DNA of 64,000 nucleotides from Ophiosphaerella korrae (taxonomy: Eukaryota > Ascomycota > Dothideomycetes > Pleosporales > Phaeosphaeriaceae): positions 1 to 64,000 of the forward strand of contig JALNQF010000057.1 of NCBI GenBank assembly GCA_028456385.1, in the 5' to 3' direction. The notes below the pieces were generated by a model. The model had not been told where the DNA came from. It saw nothing but the letters and a program-made list of their open reading frames with translations, and did not search any database. Made by a program: the position numbers and the translations under genes. This document shows positions 11,118 through 24,339 of the stretch, piece by piece (position 1 is the first letter of the stretch; every line of letters starts with the position of its first letter).

Positions 11118-14100
11118 AGTAATTAAGGTTATCTTCTAGTTCCTATATTTCTTTCTATAGTTGTCCTTTTTCGTCTATACCTATCTATTTTACTAGATAG
11201 TAGTTCCTACTATTATAGAACTAGTGTGCTAGGATTTCTTTTACTTCCTATTCTTTTTATTCTCTGTACGTGTCTACTTTGTATACTAGTAGTTCTACGT
11301 TTTATAGTGCTATCTTAAGTAGTGCTACATAGAAGGTTAAGTATATTCTTATTTTGTTTAGTAGCTTTAGTTTAAATATAACTAGCGTAACTTCTTTCTT
11401 AATTTTGTATAGTCCTATCTTAACGTAGTCTAGTTTTAGGCTTAGTCTCTTGCTCTTAATATTTTTCTATGCTAACTATACTTTTTCTCTCTTTCTAAAT
11501 TAGGGTCCCTCTTTATATTTCCTATTGTAATACTTTGCTATTTAATTATGTAGGAATTCTATATCTTATCTTAGTTACTTGTGTATGTCTTTAAGTCTAT
11601 TAGTAAAGTTTTCTCCTCTTAGAGACTAAGATGTTTCTAGTCTTAGTATTCTATATACACTAGGGTTAAATCTATAGTTTGCAAAGAAGGGTAATACTCC
11701 TATTATTTTATTCTTTGCACTGTTAAATACTAACTGTACTATAGGTAGTAGTTATACCTAGTTATTCTAGTTGTAATTAAGGTAGTATCTTAAGTATTGT
11801 TTTACTGTTTAATTTATACGTTCTAATTATCTATCTATCTATAGGTAGTATGCTATTAATATTACATATTTAATTCCTAATTATACTATTATTGTTTCTT
11901 ATAGTTTTAATATAAATCTTACGTCTCTATCTATTATAATCTTATCTAGTAGTCTGTATTAACTAATTACAGTTCCTAGAACCTAGTGTGCTACAACTTC
12001 TATTCTACTTTTCTCCTTATATAGTCTAAAATATAAGTACTTTATAAGTTTATCTACTATTATTAGGATTCTGTTATACTTAACTCTTAATATTAGGTCT
12101 TTTAACTTAAGTAGTTTTATAATAAAATCTATTATAATAACTCCTTATAGTTGTTTTAGTACTTCTACTAGTTATAACTTTCTATATAGTGTATACTTAC
12201 TATACTTATTCCTTTAGTATTCTATACAATCTTGTAGTACTTCTATTACTAGTTATCTTACTCTTAGGATATAGTAATCTCTTAGTAGTCTATCTAGTGT
12301 TTTATTAATTCCTTAATATCTATATACTAGTAGTTTATAGAACTATTATATAAATTCTCTTTATATTCTTCCTAGAATATACGTTCTTCTATAGGCTTTT
12401 GCGAGACTTTCTTTTATCTTAAGTTTTTTTATTTCTTTAGGGGCTTTTCTTATTTCTTCCTAAATCTATTCGTCTAGCTCGCTACTCTTTCTTTTAAGTG
12501 TTGCAGCTATTTTAGGTGTATTTAGGACTAAATATCTTTCTTCGTTCTTAATTAGAACTATACTAGTAGCGCTTACTTCTTCTTGTAAGTCTAGTCTTCT
12601 ACTAAAGGCGTCTACAAATTAGTTGTCTTTCCCTTTTATATATATTATTTTTATATTAAATATTAATAGAAACTCCTACTATCTTGTATAGCGTTATAAT
12701 AGTTCTTTATTTGTTATAAATCTTATAAGGTTCTTGTAGTCTATATAGACCTTTATCTAGTATTTTACTCTTTGTAAATATACTCTCTATTACTTAAATA
12801 CTTTGTATATTGCTAGCATCTCTTTGTTATAGATTAGATAGTTAAGCTCTACTAGCTTTATTTTCTTAGAAAAGTATTTAACTAAATACTCCTTATTAGT
12901 CTCTAGATCTTCTTGTATTAGTGCTATTCTATAGACTAAGTTAGACGCGTCTGTCTTTACTACTACTAGTAGGTCTAGGTTGTATATTCTAATAACTAGG
13001 TTTTCTATAAACTTTCTTTTAATTTTCTTAAATACTTTATTGTATTCTCTCGTCTACTTAAATAGCGTATCCTTTTTTATAAGTCTAGTTATTAGTTCTA
13101 TATCTTCTAACTATCCTATTATTAACTTTCTACAAAAGTTAGCTAACCTATAAAATTGTTGTACCTCTTTTAGGTTTTTTAGTATTAGCTATTTATTGAT
13201 TAATCTAATCTTCTTTAGGTCGATCTTGATTTTTCTTAGTTTAATAATAAATCTAAGGAAGTCTGTTTCCTTTATATAAAATTCGCATTTTTTTATTTTT
13301 AAGAATAGTTTGTTTTCTACTAGTTTCTCTAGTACTTTGTATACGTGTTGTACGTATTCTTCTTCTATTTCTAAAAATATAAGGATGTTATCTAGGTATA
13401 TAAATATAAATACGTCTAAGTACTCTCTTAGTACTATATTAATCCTTTCTTAGAATGCTACTAGTGCGTTTGTTAAGCTAAATAGTATAACTAGATATTT
13501 GTATAGTCTATACTGTATTCTAAACGCTATCTTCTATTTATCTCCTTTTTTAATTCTAATCTAGTAGTACGCGTTCTAAATATCTAGTTTTATAAAGATT
13601 CTTACTCTTCGTAATCTATCTTGCATTTTATCTATTTATAGTAATAGGTATTAGTTTTTATTTATAATTGCGTTAGTTTTCTTAAAATCTACGTAAGGTC
13701 TCTTATTGCTCGTTCCTTTTTTATCTACAAATATAAGTCTGTGCACTACTAAAGATTTAGATTCCTTTATCTATCTTTTTTTTATTACTTTCTAGATAAA
13801 TGTTTGTTTAATTTTAGATTCTTCTTCTATTTTCTAGTAGACTAGGCTCTATCTTACGTCTTTGCCTTCTACTAGTTCTATTGCTAGGTCCTATAGTTAA
13901 TGTTCTAGAAGGTAATCTTTAGGTTCTATAAGTTGTTTTTCCTATTTCTTATATTTTTTAGAGAATTCTCCTTTACAAGTACTTATATTAGCTTTTAACG
14001 TGTCTATTCTATAGTAGTTAATTTTTCCTATTCTCTAATTAATCTATAGGTTAGTTATTTATAACTATAGTATTCCTAGTATTATATCTTGTTTGTTATT

Positions 14101-16540
14101 AATTGTCGTTATATCTATAACTATGTTCTTAATTATTATTCCTTCTAGTTTTAATGTAGAGAGAACTGTTTTAAATCTAATAGGTTCTTAGAATAGTTTT
14201 CCTTTAATCGTACTTAATTATTAAGGATATTTCTTTGTTGTATACCTTATTCCTTATATTTCTACAAACTTCTTTAATATAAAGTTTCTCGTAGCTCTAC
14301 TATTAATTATTAATTATACTTTTCTTTCCTAGTAAGTACCTATTTTTGTAATATATAGGCCTCCTACGCCTTCTAGCTATTCTTACTTAGGCTTCTTTGT
14401 AAACTATCTATCTTTCTTAAGCTATAGGCTTACTTTAAGCTTGTGTTCTTTGTATTTTAGGTATTTGTTATACATGCACTTGTACTATAGTCTTCTTTAG
14501 ACGTATTTTTTTAATAGTTTTAGACTAGGTCTTACTACTACGTATCTATCTTCTAGGATTATTTCCTATCCTTAGATATCTTCTACTAGGATTACTCTTG
14601 TATAGTTATAGCCTCTTCTCTGTATAGGCTATATATTATTATTTACTTTAGAGTTTCTATATATAATATAATTCTTGTCTAGGTATAATATCTATAATAC
14701 TTTAAAGTGTACTAGATGTTTTAGATCTATTAGTTTGTTATCCCCTTCCTAGTACTTATCTCTTCTAGGTGTGTCTATTATTAGGATATAGTATACTACT
14801 AGTACTCTTAGTATATAGGCTTTGTTAATCTATTATGTTTTTCTTACAAGGTACTACTATTCTTTTTATATAGGTATTCTTCCTACTACAACTATATATT
14901 ACTTTATCTATTCTTAAAATAGTATAAACTTTATTTCCTTAGGATTACGTTCTTTCTAGTCTTTGTACGCTTCCTCTATACTTATAACTATTAAGTATAT
15001 TTAAATAAATCTCTATTCTTTGTCTTATTCTTCTATATCTATCGTTATGCAGCCGTTGTAGCTATGTATATCTAGCTAGGTATATTCTATACCTCTTATA
15101 CTAACTTATCTTTTACTTTCTTGCAGTTCTTTAGAGGAAGCTGTAGTAGTCTCTTTATCTAGTACTCGTTCTTTGGCCTAGATTAATAGGGTCTAGGGTT
15201 CTTCCCCTTCTAAATCTTCTATTAGTAGGTCTATTATATAGGCTATCTCTTCTAGCTATACTTTTATTCTACTTTCTTTTATTATAGCTACTCTATATCT
15301 CTATTTCTATAAGAACTATACTACTCCTTATTTACTAGAAAGATATATATAGTAGTTGTCGTTATAACAAAAGGTCTAATAGAGTATTATATATTATACT
15401 TCTTTACTCCCTACTACCTTCTCCTAAGGTTTAGCTTGTACTTTTAGTACTTCTTTCTTGTTCTTAGTTATTTTTAACTAAGTTTCCTTATCTTTTCTTA
15501 GGTCCTTACTTCTATAGTCTTTTACAAAGTGTCCTAGTTTCCTACATTTATAGTATACTATATCCCTTTTCTTTTATAATTAGTAGTCTTTTACGTAGTA
15601 GCTTTTCTTACTATAGTTAAAGCACGTAAAGTTTTTGTTCTTCTTCTTCTTCTTGTCCTTGTTAGCGTTAAGGATTATAGGGTCTCCCTTATCTTAATTC
15701 TAGGTATAACCTCTATACTTATTCTTCTTCTATTCTTAAAGATTGTCGTTAATTTATATTACCTATTGTTTTAGGGCTTCTAGCGTTTAGGGCTTTTCTA
15801 TATAAATTATTTCGTATTAGATTTTTGAGTTTAGTCCTTGTTTAAATTATAATATTAAGGCTAACTTATTCTACTCTATATTTTGCGATAGTTATTTAAA
15901 CTATAATACGTACTCTAGAATACTCTAGCTTTGTGTAAGCTTTTCTAGCCGTTCTTTAGCTTATTAGGTAACGTCTGTGTCCCTAAATACTACTCTTATT
16001 CGTCTAGTAAAGTATTTATAACTTCTAAAGATAGCTCTTGTTTCGTCCTTTTAGGTTATTAGAGCGTATATTGTATAGTCTATCTAGTAGGGTTTAAACT
16101 ATCTTATTACATTTTCTTTAAGATGTATTCTAATGTATATTACCTTCTTTTCTTCTATATTAAAGTATAGTACTTATACGTCTATTTAGAGTTATACTAA
16201 GGCTATAAAGGGTCTTAGTTTTTCCCTTATTCTATTAAACTTCTTAAGGACGGGTATCTTAGGTAGTTTTTTTGTTGCACTTATTTCTAGTTATTAGGTA
16301 ATTAATTCTATCTAGTTCTAGCCTTTAATAATAGCTTTAATTTGTACTTTGTTCTATTTTAAATAGTCTTGCAGTTCCTTGTTCTACGTTTCTAGTACTT
16401 TAATTACTATCTTTATATCCTCTTTGTCGTTAATTAGTTTGTTTATATAATCCTTAATCGTTTCCTATATAGTGCTATCTAACTTATAACTACTCCTAGG
16501 GGCTTTACTTGTTAAGCTTTCTACTATCGTGTTAGCTAGA
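11118..16540 (-). pseudogene. gag-pol relic of element A
   Basis: Gag starts near 16530 (the start codon appears as ATA, an altered ATG) with an ESLTSKAPRSSYKLD-like N-terminus. The CCHC knuckle is at about 15535-15565 (KC-KLGHF). The protease is within about 14200-14400, the RT box at about 13380-13400, integrase at about 11700-12300 and the chromodomain at about 11175-11255. Stops are TAG/TAA at Trp and Gln positions. The encoded proteins would have been the capsid, protease, reverse transcriptase/RNase H and an integrase with a histone-mark-reading tail. Confidence 0.87.
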
Positions 16541-16588
16541 CTGCGCGCTACTTACGCTTCGCTTCTCGCAATAACTAGATTAGTAAGG

Positions 16589-17049
16589 TGTTACAGGCCT
16601 CCTATTGTCGACTATAGGTACCTATCTTAGAAGGGTTAGTAGATTATAAGGTAATAACAAAAGTTCGTATAGAGATCTATAATAACTATAAACAATAGAA
16701 GATATTTTGCAACTATCTTGTATTAGCGTTTTATAGTTAAAGGATTGAATTACTGATGCTATCCTAACAATGCGCATTGCTACTAACTATATAGTAATAA
16801 TATCTTAGCGGCTTTGTTACTTTGTATTTACTAAGATCGCGAATTTATAAATTTATTACATAATAGCTTCGTAGCTTCGTGTTTGCTAAGATCGTAAATT
16901 CACGAATCTATTACGTATCTATATTGTAGTTAGCTTCCTAATCGAACTTGTTGTCTTATAGGTTATTACTCTACTTATCTTATGCTTTGTTAGTAGTTAA
17001 GCGTAGACTAATTAGTTCTATCTTAGTTTCCTTTGTTACTACTGTAACA
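16589..17049 (-). repeat. 5' LTR of element A (461 bp)
   Basis: Begins TGTTACAGGCC and ends TACTGTAACA on the + strand, with intact 6-bp terminal inverted repeats TGTTAC/GTAACA. Same length as the 3' copy. The sequence next to it on the internal side (16560-16588) starts CCTTACTAATCTAG in element orientation and does not begin with TGG, the usual start of a tRNA-primed binding site. Confidence 0.9.
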
Positions 17050-18900
17050 ATTTTATTATCCTCTTCTTAGTAACTATCTATTCTAGGTCTTGTATTTATT
17101 AGGACGTAGTATACTATTAGTACTTGTAGTGTATAGGCTTTGTTAATCTATTACGTTTTTCTTATAAAGAACTACTATTCTCTTTATATAAGTATTCTTC
17201 TTACTATAACTATATATTACTTTATCTATTCTTAAAATAGTATAAACTTTATTTCTTTAGGATTGTATTCTTTCTAGTCTTTATACGCTTCCTCTATACT
17301 TATAACTAGTAAGTATTTCTAAACAAACTTCTATTCTTTATTTTATTCTTCTATATCTATTGTTGTATAGCTATTATAGCTATATATATCTAGCTAGGTG
17401 TATTTTATACCTCTTATATTTACTTATTTTTTACTTTCTTGTAGTTCTTTAGAAGAAGCTATAGTAGTCTCTTTATCTAGTACTAGTCCTTTAGCCTAGA
17501 TTAATAGAGTCTAGGGCTCTTCCCTTTTTAAGTCTTCTATTAGTAGGTCTATTATATATACTATTTCTTCTAGCTATACTTTTATTCTTTCTTTTATTAC
17601 TACTACTCTATTTCTTTATTATAGGAAGTATCTTACTCTCTATTTACTAGAAAGATATATATAGTAGTTGTCTTTATAACAAAAGGTCTAATAGAGTATT
17701 ATATATTGTATTTCTTTGCTCCTAGCTACCTTTTCTTAAGGTTTAGCCTATACTTATAGTATTTCTTTCTTTTTCTCTATCGTCTTTAACTAAGTTTCCT
17801 TATCTTTTTTATAGTCTTTACTTTTGTAGTCTTTTATATAGTGTCTTAGTTTCCTATATTTATAATATACTATATCCTTTTTCTTCTTTAATTAGTAGTC
17901 TTTTATATAGTAGCTTTTCTTACTATAGTTAAAATACGTAAAGTCTTTGTTCTTCCTTTTCTTTCTATCCTTGTTTGCGTTAAGGATTATAGGGTCTCTA
18001 GTGTCCTAGTTTCTAGTTTAGCTACTATACTTATTCTTTTTCTATTCTTAAAGGTTGTTATTAATTTAGATTACCTATTATTTTAGAGCTTCTAGTGTCC
18101 TAGGTTTCTTTATATATATTATTTTGTATTAAATTTTTATATTTAGTCTTTGTTTAAATTGTAATATAAGGGCTAATTTATTCTATTCTATATTTTAGCT
18201 TAGTTATTTAAATTATAATACGTATTCTAGGACACTTTTGTTTTATGTAAGCCTTTTAAGTTTCTCTTTAGCTTGTTAGGTAATATCTATATCCCTAAAT
18301 ACTACTCTTATTCGTTTAGTAAAGTATTTATAACTTCTAAAAATAGCTCTTGTTTTATCCTTTTAGGTTATTAGAGAATATATCGTATAGTCTATCTAGT
18401 AGGGCTTATACTATCTTATTACGTCCTCTTTAAGGTGTAGTCTAATATATATTACCTTCTTTTCTTCTATATTAAAGTGTAGTACTTGTACGTCTATCTA
18501 GAGTTGTGCTAACGCTATAAAGGGTCTTAATTTTTCCCTTGTTTTATTAAACTTTTTAAGAATAGGTATCTTAAGTAGTTTCTTTGTTGTACTTATTTCT
18601 AGTCATTAGGTAATTAGCTCTATCTAGTTCTAGCCTTTAATAATAGCTTTAATTTGTACTTTGTTCTATTTTAAGTAGTCTTGTAGTTCTTTATTCTACG
18701 TTTTTAGTACTTTAATTACTATCTTTATATCTTCTTTATTGTTAATTAGTTTATTTATATAGTCTTTAATTATTTCCTATATAGTACTATCTAACTTATA
18801 ACTACTCCTAGGGGCTTTACTTATTAAACTTTCTACTATCGTGTTAGCTAGACTATGCGCTACTTACGCTTTGCTTCTCGCAATAACTAAATTAGTAAAG
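17050..18900 (-). pseudogene. Element B, gag portion, resumed right of element A
   Basis: Continuation of element B after the A insertion (first five bases are the duplicated target). Reading the - strand from 18860, Gag starts with the same ESLTSKAPRSSYKLD-like N-terminus as in A. The CCHC relic is near 17830-17860 and the start of pol reaches 17055. Broken by many stops. Confidence 0.85.
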
Positions 18901-19332
18901 TGTTATAGGCTTACTAGGGTTAACTTCCTAATAGCCTAGGTAGGTATTAGTAGATTGTAAAGTAATAACAAAAGCTCGTATAGTAATCTATAATAGGCTA
19001 TAAACAATAGAAGATGTTTTGTAACTGTTTTTATATTGTCGCTCGTAGTTAATAATTAAATTACTAATACTATCTTAATAATACGCGTCGCTACTAACTA
19101 TATACTTGTCCTAATCTATTAATCTATTACTACCAAGAATAATAGATTATAGATTACCTTAATCTATAATCTATCAACGCTAAGAGTCTATAGATTATAG
19201 ATTACTTCTTAGGTGTCCTAATTATGTATAGTTTCTTAATCAAGTTCGTATTCTTTGTGTTCGTAAGAACTTAATCTTTTAGTCGTAGGGCTAATTAGTT
19301 CTATCTATATTTCTCTTGTTACTATCGTAATA
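18901..19332 (-). repeat. 5' LTR of element B (432 bp)
   Basis: Begins TGTTATAGGC and ends ATCGTAATA on the + strand. Reverse-complement match of C's LTR at 5313-5742. It contains several AATCTAT/ATAGATT palindromic copies in its middle. It abuts element D's gag at 19333; the other end of B's target site is outside the window. Confidence 0.87.
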
Positions 19333-22300
19333 TAAAGATAGTAATTATTACCTTAGAAACGTAGAACAAAGAACTACAAGACTACACAAAGTAGAATAAG
19401 GTATAGATTAAAGCTATTATTAAAGGATAGAACTAAATAGAACTAATTACCTAATAATTAGAAATAAGTGCGACAAAGAAACTACCTAAGATACTTATCC
19501 TTAAGAAGTTTAATAGAACTAGAGAGAAACTAAGACCTTTTATAGCTTTAGTATAACTCTAGATAGATATATAAGTACTATACTTTAATATAGAAGAAAA
19601 GAAAGTAATATATATTAGAATATACCTTAAAGAAAACGTAATAAGATAGTTTAAACTTTACTAGATAGACTATATAATATACGCCCTAATAACCTAGAAA
19701 GATAAAACTAGAGCTATTTTTAGAAGTTATAAATACTTTACTAGACGAATAAGAGTAGTATTTAGGAATATAGACGTTACCTAGTAAGTTAAGGAAAGGC
19801 TAGAAAAGCTTATACAAAACTAGAGTATTCTAGAATATATATTATAGTTTAAATAACTGTTACAAAATATAGAATAAAACGAGTTAGCTTTAATATTACG
19901 ATTTAAATAAAGACTAAACTTAAAAATCTAATACAAAATAATCTATATAGAAAAACTAAGGATACTAGAAGCTCTAAAGTAATAGGTAATACAAATTAAT
20001 AACAATCTTTAAGAATAGAAGAAGAATAAATATAGAGGTTATATATAGAACTATAATAAAGGAGACCCTATAATCCTTAACGCTAATAAAGATAAAAATA
20101 AAAATAAAAATAAAGACTTTACGTACTTTAACTATAGTAAGAAAGGCTACTATATAAAAGACTACTAATTATAAAAGAAAAAGGATATAGTATACTATAA
20201 ATATAGAAAACTAGGACACTTTGTAAAAGATTGTAGAAGTAAAGACCTAAAAAAAGAAATATAGTTAAAAATAACTAAAAAGAAGAAAGAAGTACTATAA
20301 GTATAGGCTAAACCTTAGGAGAAAGTAGCTAGGAGTAAAGAATAATAATATACAATACTCTATTAGGCCTTTTGTTATAATAACAACTACTATATACACC
20401 TCTTAAGTAAATAAATAGTAGAATACTTTCTATAAGGAAAATAAAGAGTAGTAGTAATAAAAGAAGATAGAATATAAGTATAGCTTAATAAAACAAGACG
20501 TATAATAGACCTACTAATAGAAGATTTAGAAAAGAAAAAGCCTTAGACTCTATTAATCCCTACTAAAAGACTAGTAGAGGATAAGAAGACTACTATAGTT
20601 ACCTCTAAAGAACTACAAAGTAATAAGAAAGAAAGTAATATAAGAAGTATAGAGTATACCTAGTTAGTATATAGCTATAATAGCTATATAATAATAAATA
20701 TAGAGGAACAAAACAAAGAATAGAAATTTGTTTAGAAATACTTACTAGTTATAAGTATAGAGGAAGCGTATAAATACTAGAAGATATACAATCCTAAGAA
20801 TATAAAGTTTATATTATTCTAATAGTAGATAGAGTAATAGATAGTTATAGTAGAAAAAATACCTATATAAAGAGAATAGTAGTACTTTGTAGAAAGAACG
20901 TAATAGATTAATAAAGCCTATATACTACAAGTACTAGTAGTATACTATATCCTAATATAGAAGATACCTAGTAAAGACAAATACTAGGAAGGGGATAATA
21001 AAAGAATAGACCTAAAACACCTAGTATACTTTAAGATAATATAGTTATTATACCTAAATACAAACTATATTATATATAGAAATCTAAAAGTAAGAAATAA
21101 TATATAGCTAGTACGCTAGAAGAACTACGATTATATAAAGGTAATCTTAAGAGAAGATATTACTAGATAGGAAATAATACCTAAAGATAGATATATAGTA
21201 GTAAGGCTAGAACCTAAATTATCTAAGAAATACGTCCTAGGAAGACTATAGTACAAATGTACGAACAATAAATATCTAAAATACAAGGAATAGAAACTAT
21301 AAGTAGGGCTATAGCCCTAGAAAAATAGATAATTTACTAAATTACCTAAGTAAGAATAGCTAGAAGGTATAAGAGGCCTATACATTACAAAAACAAGTAT
21401 ATACTAAGAAAAGAAAGTATAATTAATAATTAATAGTAGAGCTACAAGAAATTTTATATTAAAGAAGTTTGTAGAAGTATAAAGAATACGTTATATAATA
21501 AAGAAGTACTCTTAACAACTAAGTATAATTAAAGGAAAACTATTCTAGAAACCTATTAGGTTCGAAACAGTTCTCTCTATATTAGAACTAGAAGGAATAA
21601 TAATTAAAAATATAGTTATAGATATAACAATAATTAATAATAAACAAGAAATTATATTAGGAATACTATAGTTATAGATAGCTAACCTATATATTAATTA
21701 GAGAATAGGAAGAATTAGCTATAGTAAAATAGAAAAGCTAAAAGCTAATATAAACACTTATAAAGGAGAATTCCTAGAAGAGTATAAAAAATAGGAATAA
21801 CAACTTATAGAACCTAAAGACTACCTTCTAGAATATTAGCTATAGGATTTAGTAATAGACCTAAAAGAAGATAAAGACGTAAGATAGAGCCTAGTTTATA
21901 GAAAAATAGAAGAAGAATCTAAGATTAAATAAGTATTTATTAAAAATGTAATTAAAAAAGGATAGATACAAGAATCTAAATCCTTAGTAGCATATAGACT
22001 TATATTTATAGATAAAAAAGGAATAAATAATAAGAGACTTTATATAGATTTTAGAAAAACTAATACAATTATAAATAAAAACTAATACCTCCTACTATAG
22101 ATAGATAAAATACAAGCTAGACTATAGAAAGTAGAGATTTTTACAAAACTAGATATCTAAAACGCTTACTACTAGATTAGAATTAAAGAAGGTAACAAAT
22201 AGAAAATAGTATTTAGAACATAATATAGACTATATAAATACCTAGTTATACTTTTTAGATTAATAAATATACTAGCAGCCTTTTAAGAAAGAATTAATAT

Positions 22301-23709
22301 AGTACTAAGAGAGTACTTAGATAAATTTATATTTGTATACCTAGACAATATCTTTATATTCTTAGAAATAGAGGAAGAATATATACAATATATATACAAA
22401 GTACTAGAAAAACTAGAAGAGAATAAATTATTTTTTAAAATAAGAAAATACAAATTCTATACAAAAGAAATAGATTTCCTTAGGTTTGTTATAGAACTAG
22501 GAAAAATTAAAATTAACCCTAAAAAGATTAAATTAATTAATAAATAGCTAACACTAAAGAACCTAAAAGAAGTATAATAATTTTATAGGTTAGTAAACTT
22601 TTATAGAAAGTTAATAATAAGATAGTCTAAAGATATAAAACTAATAACAAGACTTATAAAGAAGGATACACTATTTAAATAGATAAAAGAATATAATAAA
22701 GTATTTAATAAGATTAAAAGGAAGTTTATAGAAAATCTAGTTATTAGAATATATAACCTAGACCTACTAGTAATAGTAAAAATAGACGCATCTAACTTAG
22801 TCTATAGGATAGTACTAATACAAGAAGATCTAAGGACTAAACAAGAATATTTAGTTAAATACTTCTCTAAGAAAATAAAGCTAGTAGAACTTAATTATCT
22901 AATTTATAACAAAGAAATACTAGTAATCTATAAAGTATTTAAGTAATAGAGAGTATACTTATAAAGAGTAAAATATTAAACAAAGGTCTATATAGACTAT
23001 AAGAATCTTATAGGATTTATACTAAATAAAGAACTATTATAATAATACACGAGATAGTAGGAATTTCTATTAATATTTAATATAGAAATTATATATATAA
23101 AAGGAAAAGATAACTAATTTATAGATACTCTTAGTAGAAGACTAGACTTATAAGAAGAAGTAAGCGCTACTAGTATAGTTCTAGTTAAGAACAAAGAAGG
23201 ATATTTAGTCCTAAATATACCTAAAATAGCTACTATACTTAAAAGAATAAGTAGCGAGCTAGATAAATAGATTTAGAAAATAACGTAAGAAGTATCTAAA
23301 GAAATAAAAAAGCTAGAAACCTAGGAAGGATTTATACAAGCTTATAGAAGAATATATATTCTAAGAAAAATCTAGAGAGAATTTATATAATAATTTTATA
23401 AGCTACTAGTATATAGATACTAAGGAATTAAAAAAATACTAAATAGACTCTTAAGAGATTACTATATCCTAAAAGTAAGATAACTAGTAGAAGAAGTACT
23501 ACAAGACTATATAGAGTATTATAAAAATAAGTATAATAGATATACACTATATAAGATATTATAACTAGTTAAAGTACTAGAGTAACTTTAGAGAATAATA
23601 ATAATAGACTTTATTACAAAACTACCTAAGTCTAAAGATCTAATATTAAGAGTTAAGTATAATAGAATCTTAATAATAGTAGATAAACTTATAAAGTATA
23701 TATACTTTA
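19333..23709 (+). mobile_element. Element D, 5' portion (gag-pol relic)
   Basis: Chromovirus on the + strand, starting inside gag because element B inserted there; its 5' LTR would lie left of the window. The CCHC knuckles are near 20110-20240, the RT box at about 22335-22362 (YLDN-FIF form) and integrase starts at about 23600. It is interrupted at 23709 inside integrase by solo LTR F and continues at 31232. Heavily RIP-mutated, consistent with being the oldest layer. Confidence 0.85.
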
Positions 23710-23854
23710 TATAATAGGTATTACTAGAGTTAACTTCTTAGTACCTAAAAGTTATTAGTAGATTAGGAGATAATAGTAAAAGCTTATATTAGGATCTATA
23801 ATAACTATAAACAATAGAAGATATTTTATAACTATCTTGTATTAGCGTTCTATA
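23710..23854 (-). repeat. Solo LTR F, first part (interrupted by element E)
   Basis: LTR fragment opposite in orientation to D, beginning TATAATAGG (altered TGTTATAGG), closest to the B/C LTR subfamily. It is preceded by CTTTA at 23705-23709, the left copy of its target duplication. It breaks off at 23854, where E begins, and continues at 30913. No internal retrotransposon sequence belongs to it, so it is a solo LTR left by LTR-LTR recombination. Confidence 0.8.
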
Positions 23855-24311
23855 TATTATAGTAGTAATAAGGGAAACTAAGATAGAACTAATTAGTCTA
23901 CGCTTAGCTACTAACAAAGCATAAGATAAGTAAGGTAATAACCTATAAGATAATAAGTTTAACTAGGAAGCTAACTACAATATAAATACGTAATAAATTC
24001 GTAAATTTGCGATCTTAGTAAATACAAAGTTATAAAGCTATTATATAATAAATTTATAAATTCGCAATCTTAGTAAATATAAAGTAATAAAGCTACTAAG
24101 ATATTATTACTATATAGTTAGTAGCGATGCGCATTATTAGGATAGTATTAGTAATTTAATCTTTTAACTATAGAACGCTAATACAAGACAATTACAAAAC
24201 ATCTTCTATTAATATTAGTTATTATAGATTATCTATATAAGCTTTACTATTAACTCTTAATCTACTAACACTCTAATAGCTACTAGTAGTTAACGTAGGT
24301 AGCCTGTTATA
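23855..24311 (+). repeat. 5' LTR of element E (457 bp)
   Basis: Begins TATTATAGTAG and ends GCCTGTTATA. The middle holds a tandem duplication of a CGTAAATTTGCGATCTTAG-type unit (about 23985-24090), also seen in element A's LTRs. The stretch 23924-23936 is nearly the reverse complement of the bases just inside the LTR (24311-24323), see findings. Confidence 0.88.
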
Positions 24312-24339
24312 CCTTACTAATTTAGATATTAGGAGAAGC

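Larger units (their letters stand above)
9981..17049 (-). mobile_element. Element A: complete chromovirus inserted in B
   Basis: Full-length LTR retrotransposon (about 7.07 kb) on the - strand, with two 461-bp LTRs and a perfect 5-bp target duplication ATTTT (9976-9980 and 17050-17054). Order in its own direction: 5' LTR, gag with CCHC knuckle, protease, RT, integrase, chromodomain, antisense frame, 3' LTR. It keeps more TG/CA dinucleotides than its neighbours and its LTR ends are the best preserved (TGTTAC...GTAACA in the right copy), so it is probably among the youngest insertions. It is still riddled with stops and cannot be autonomous. Confidence 0.9.
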
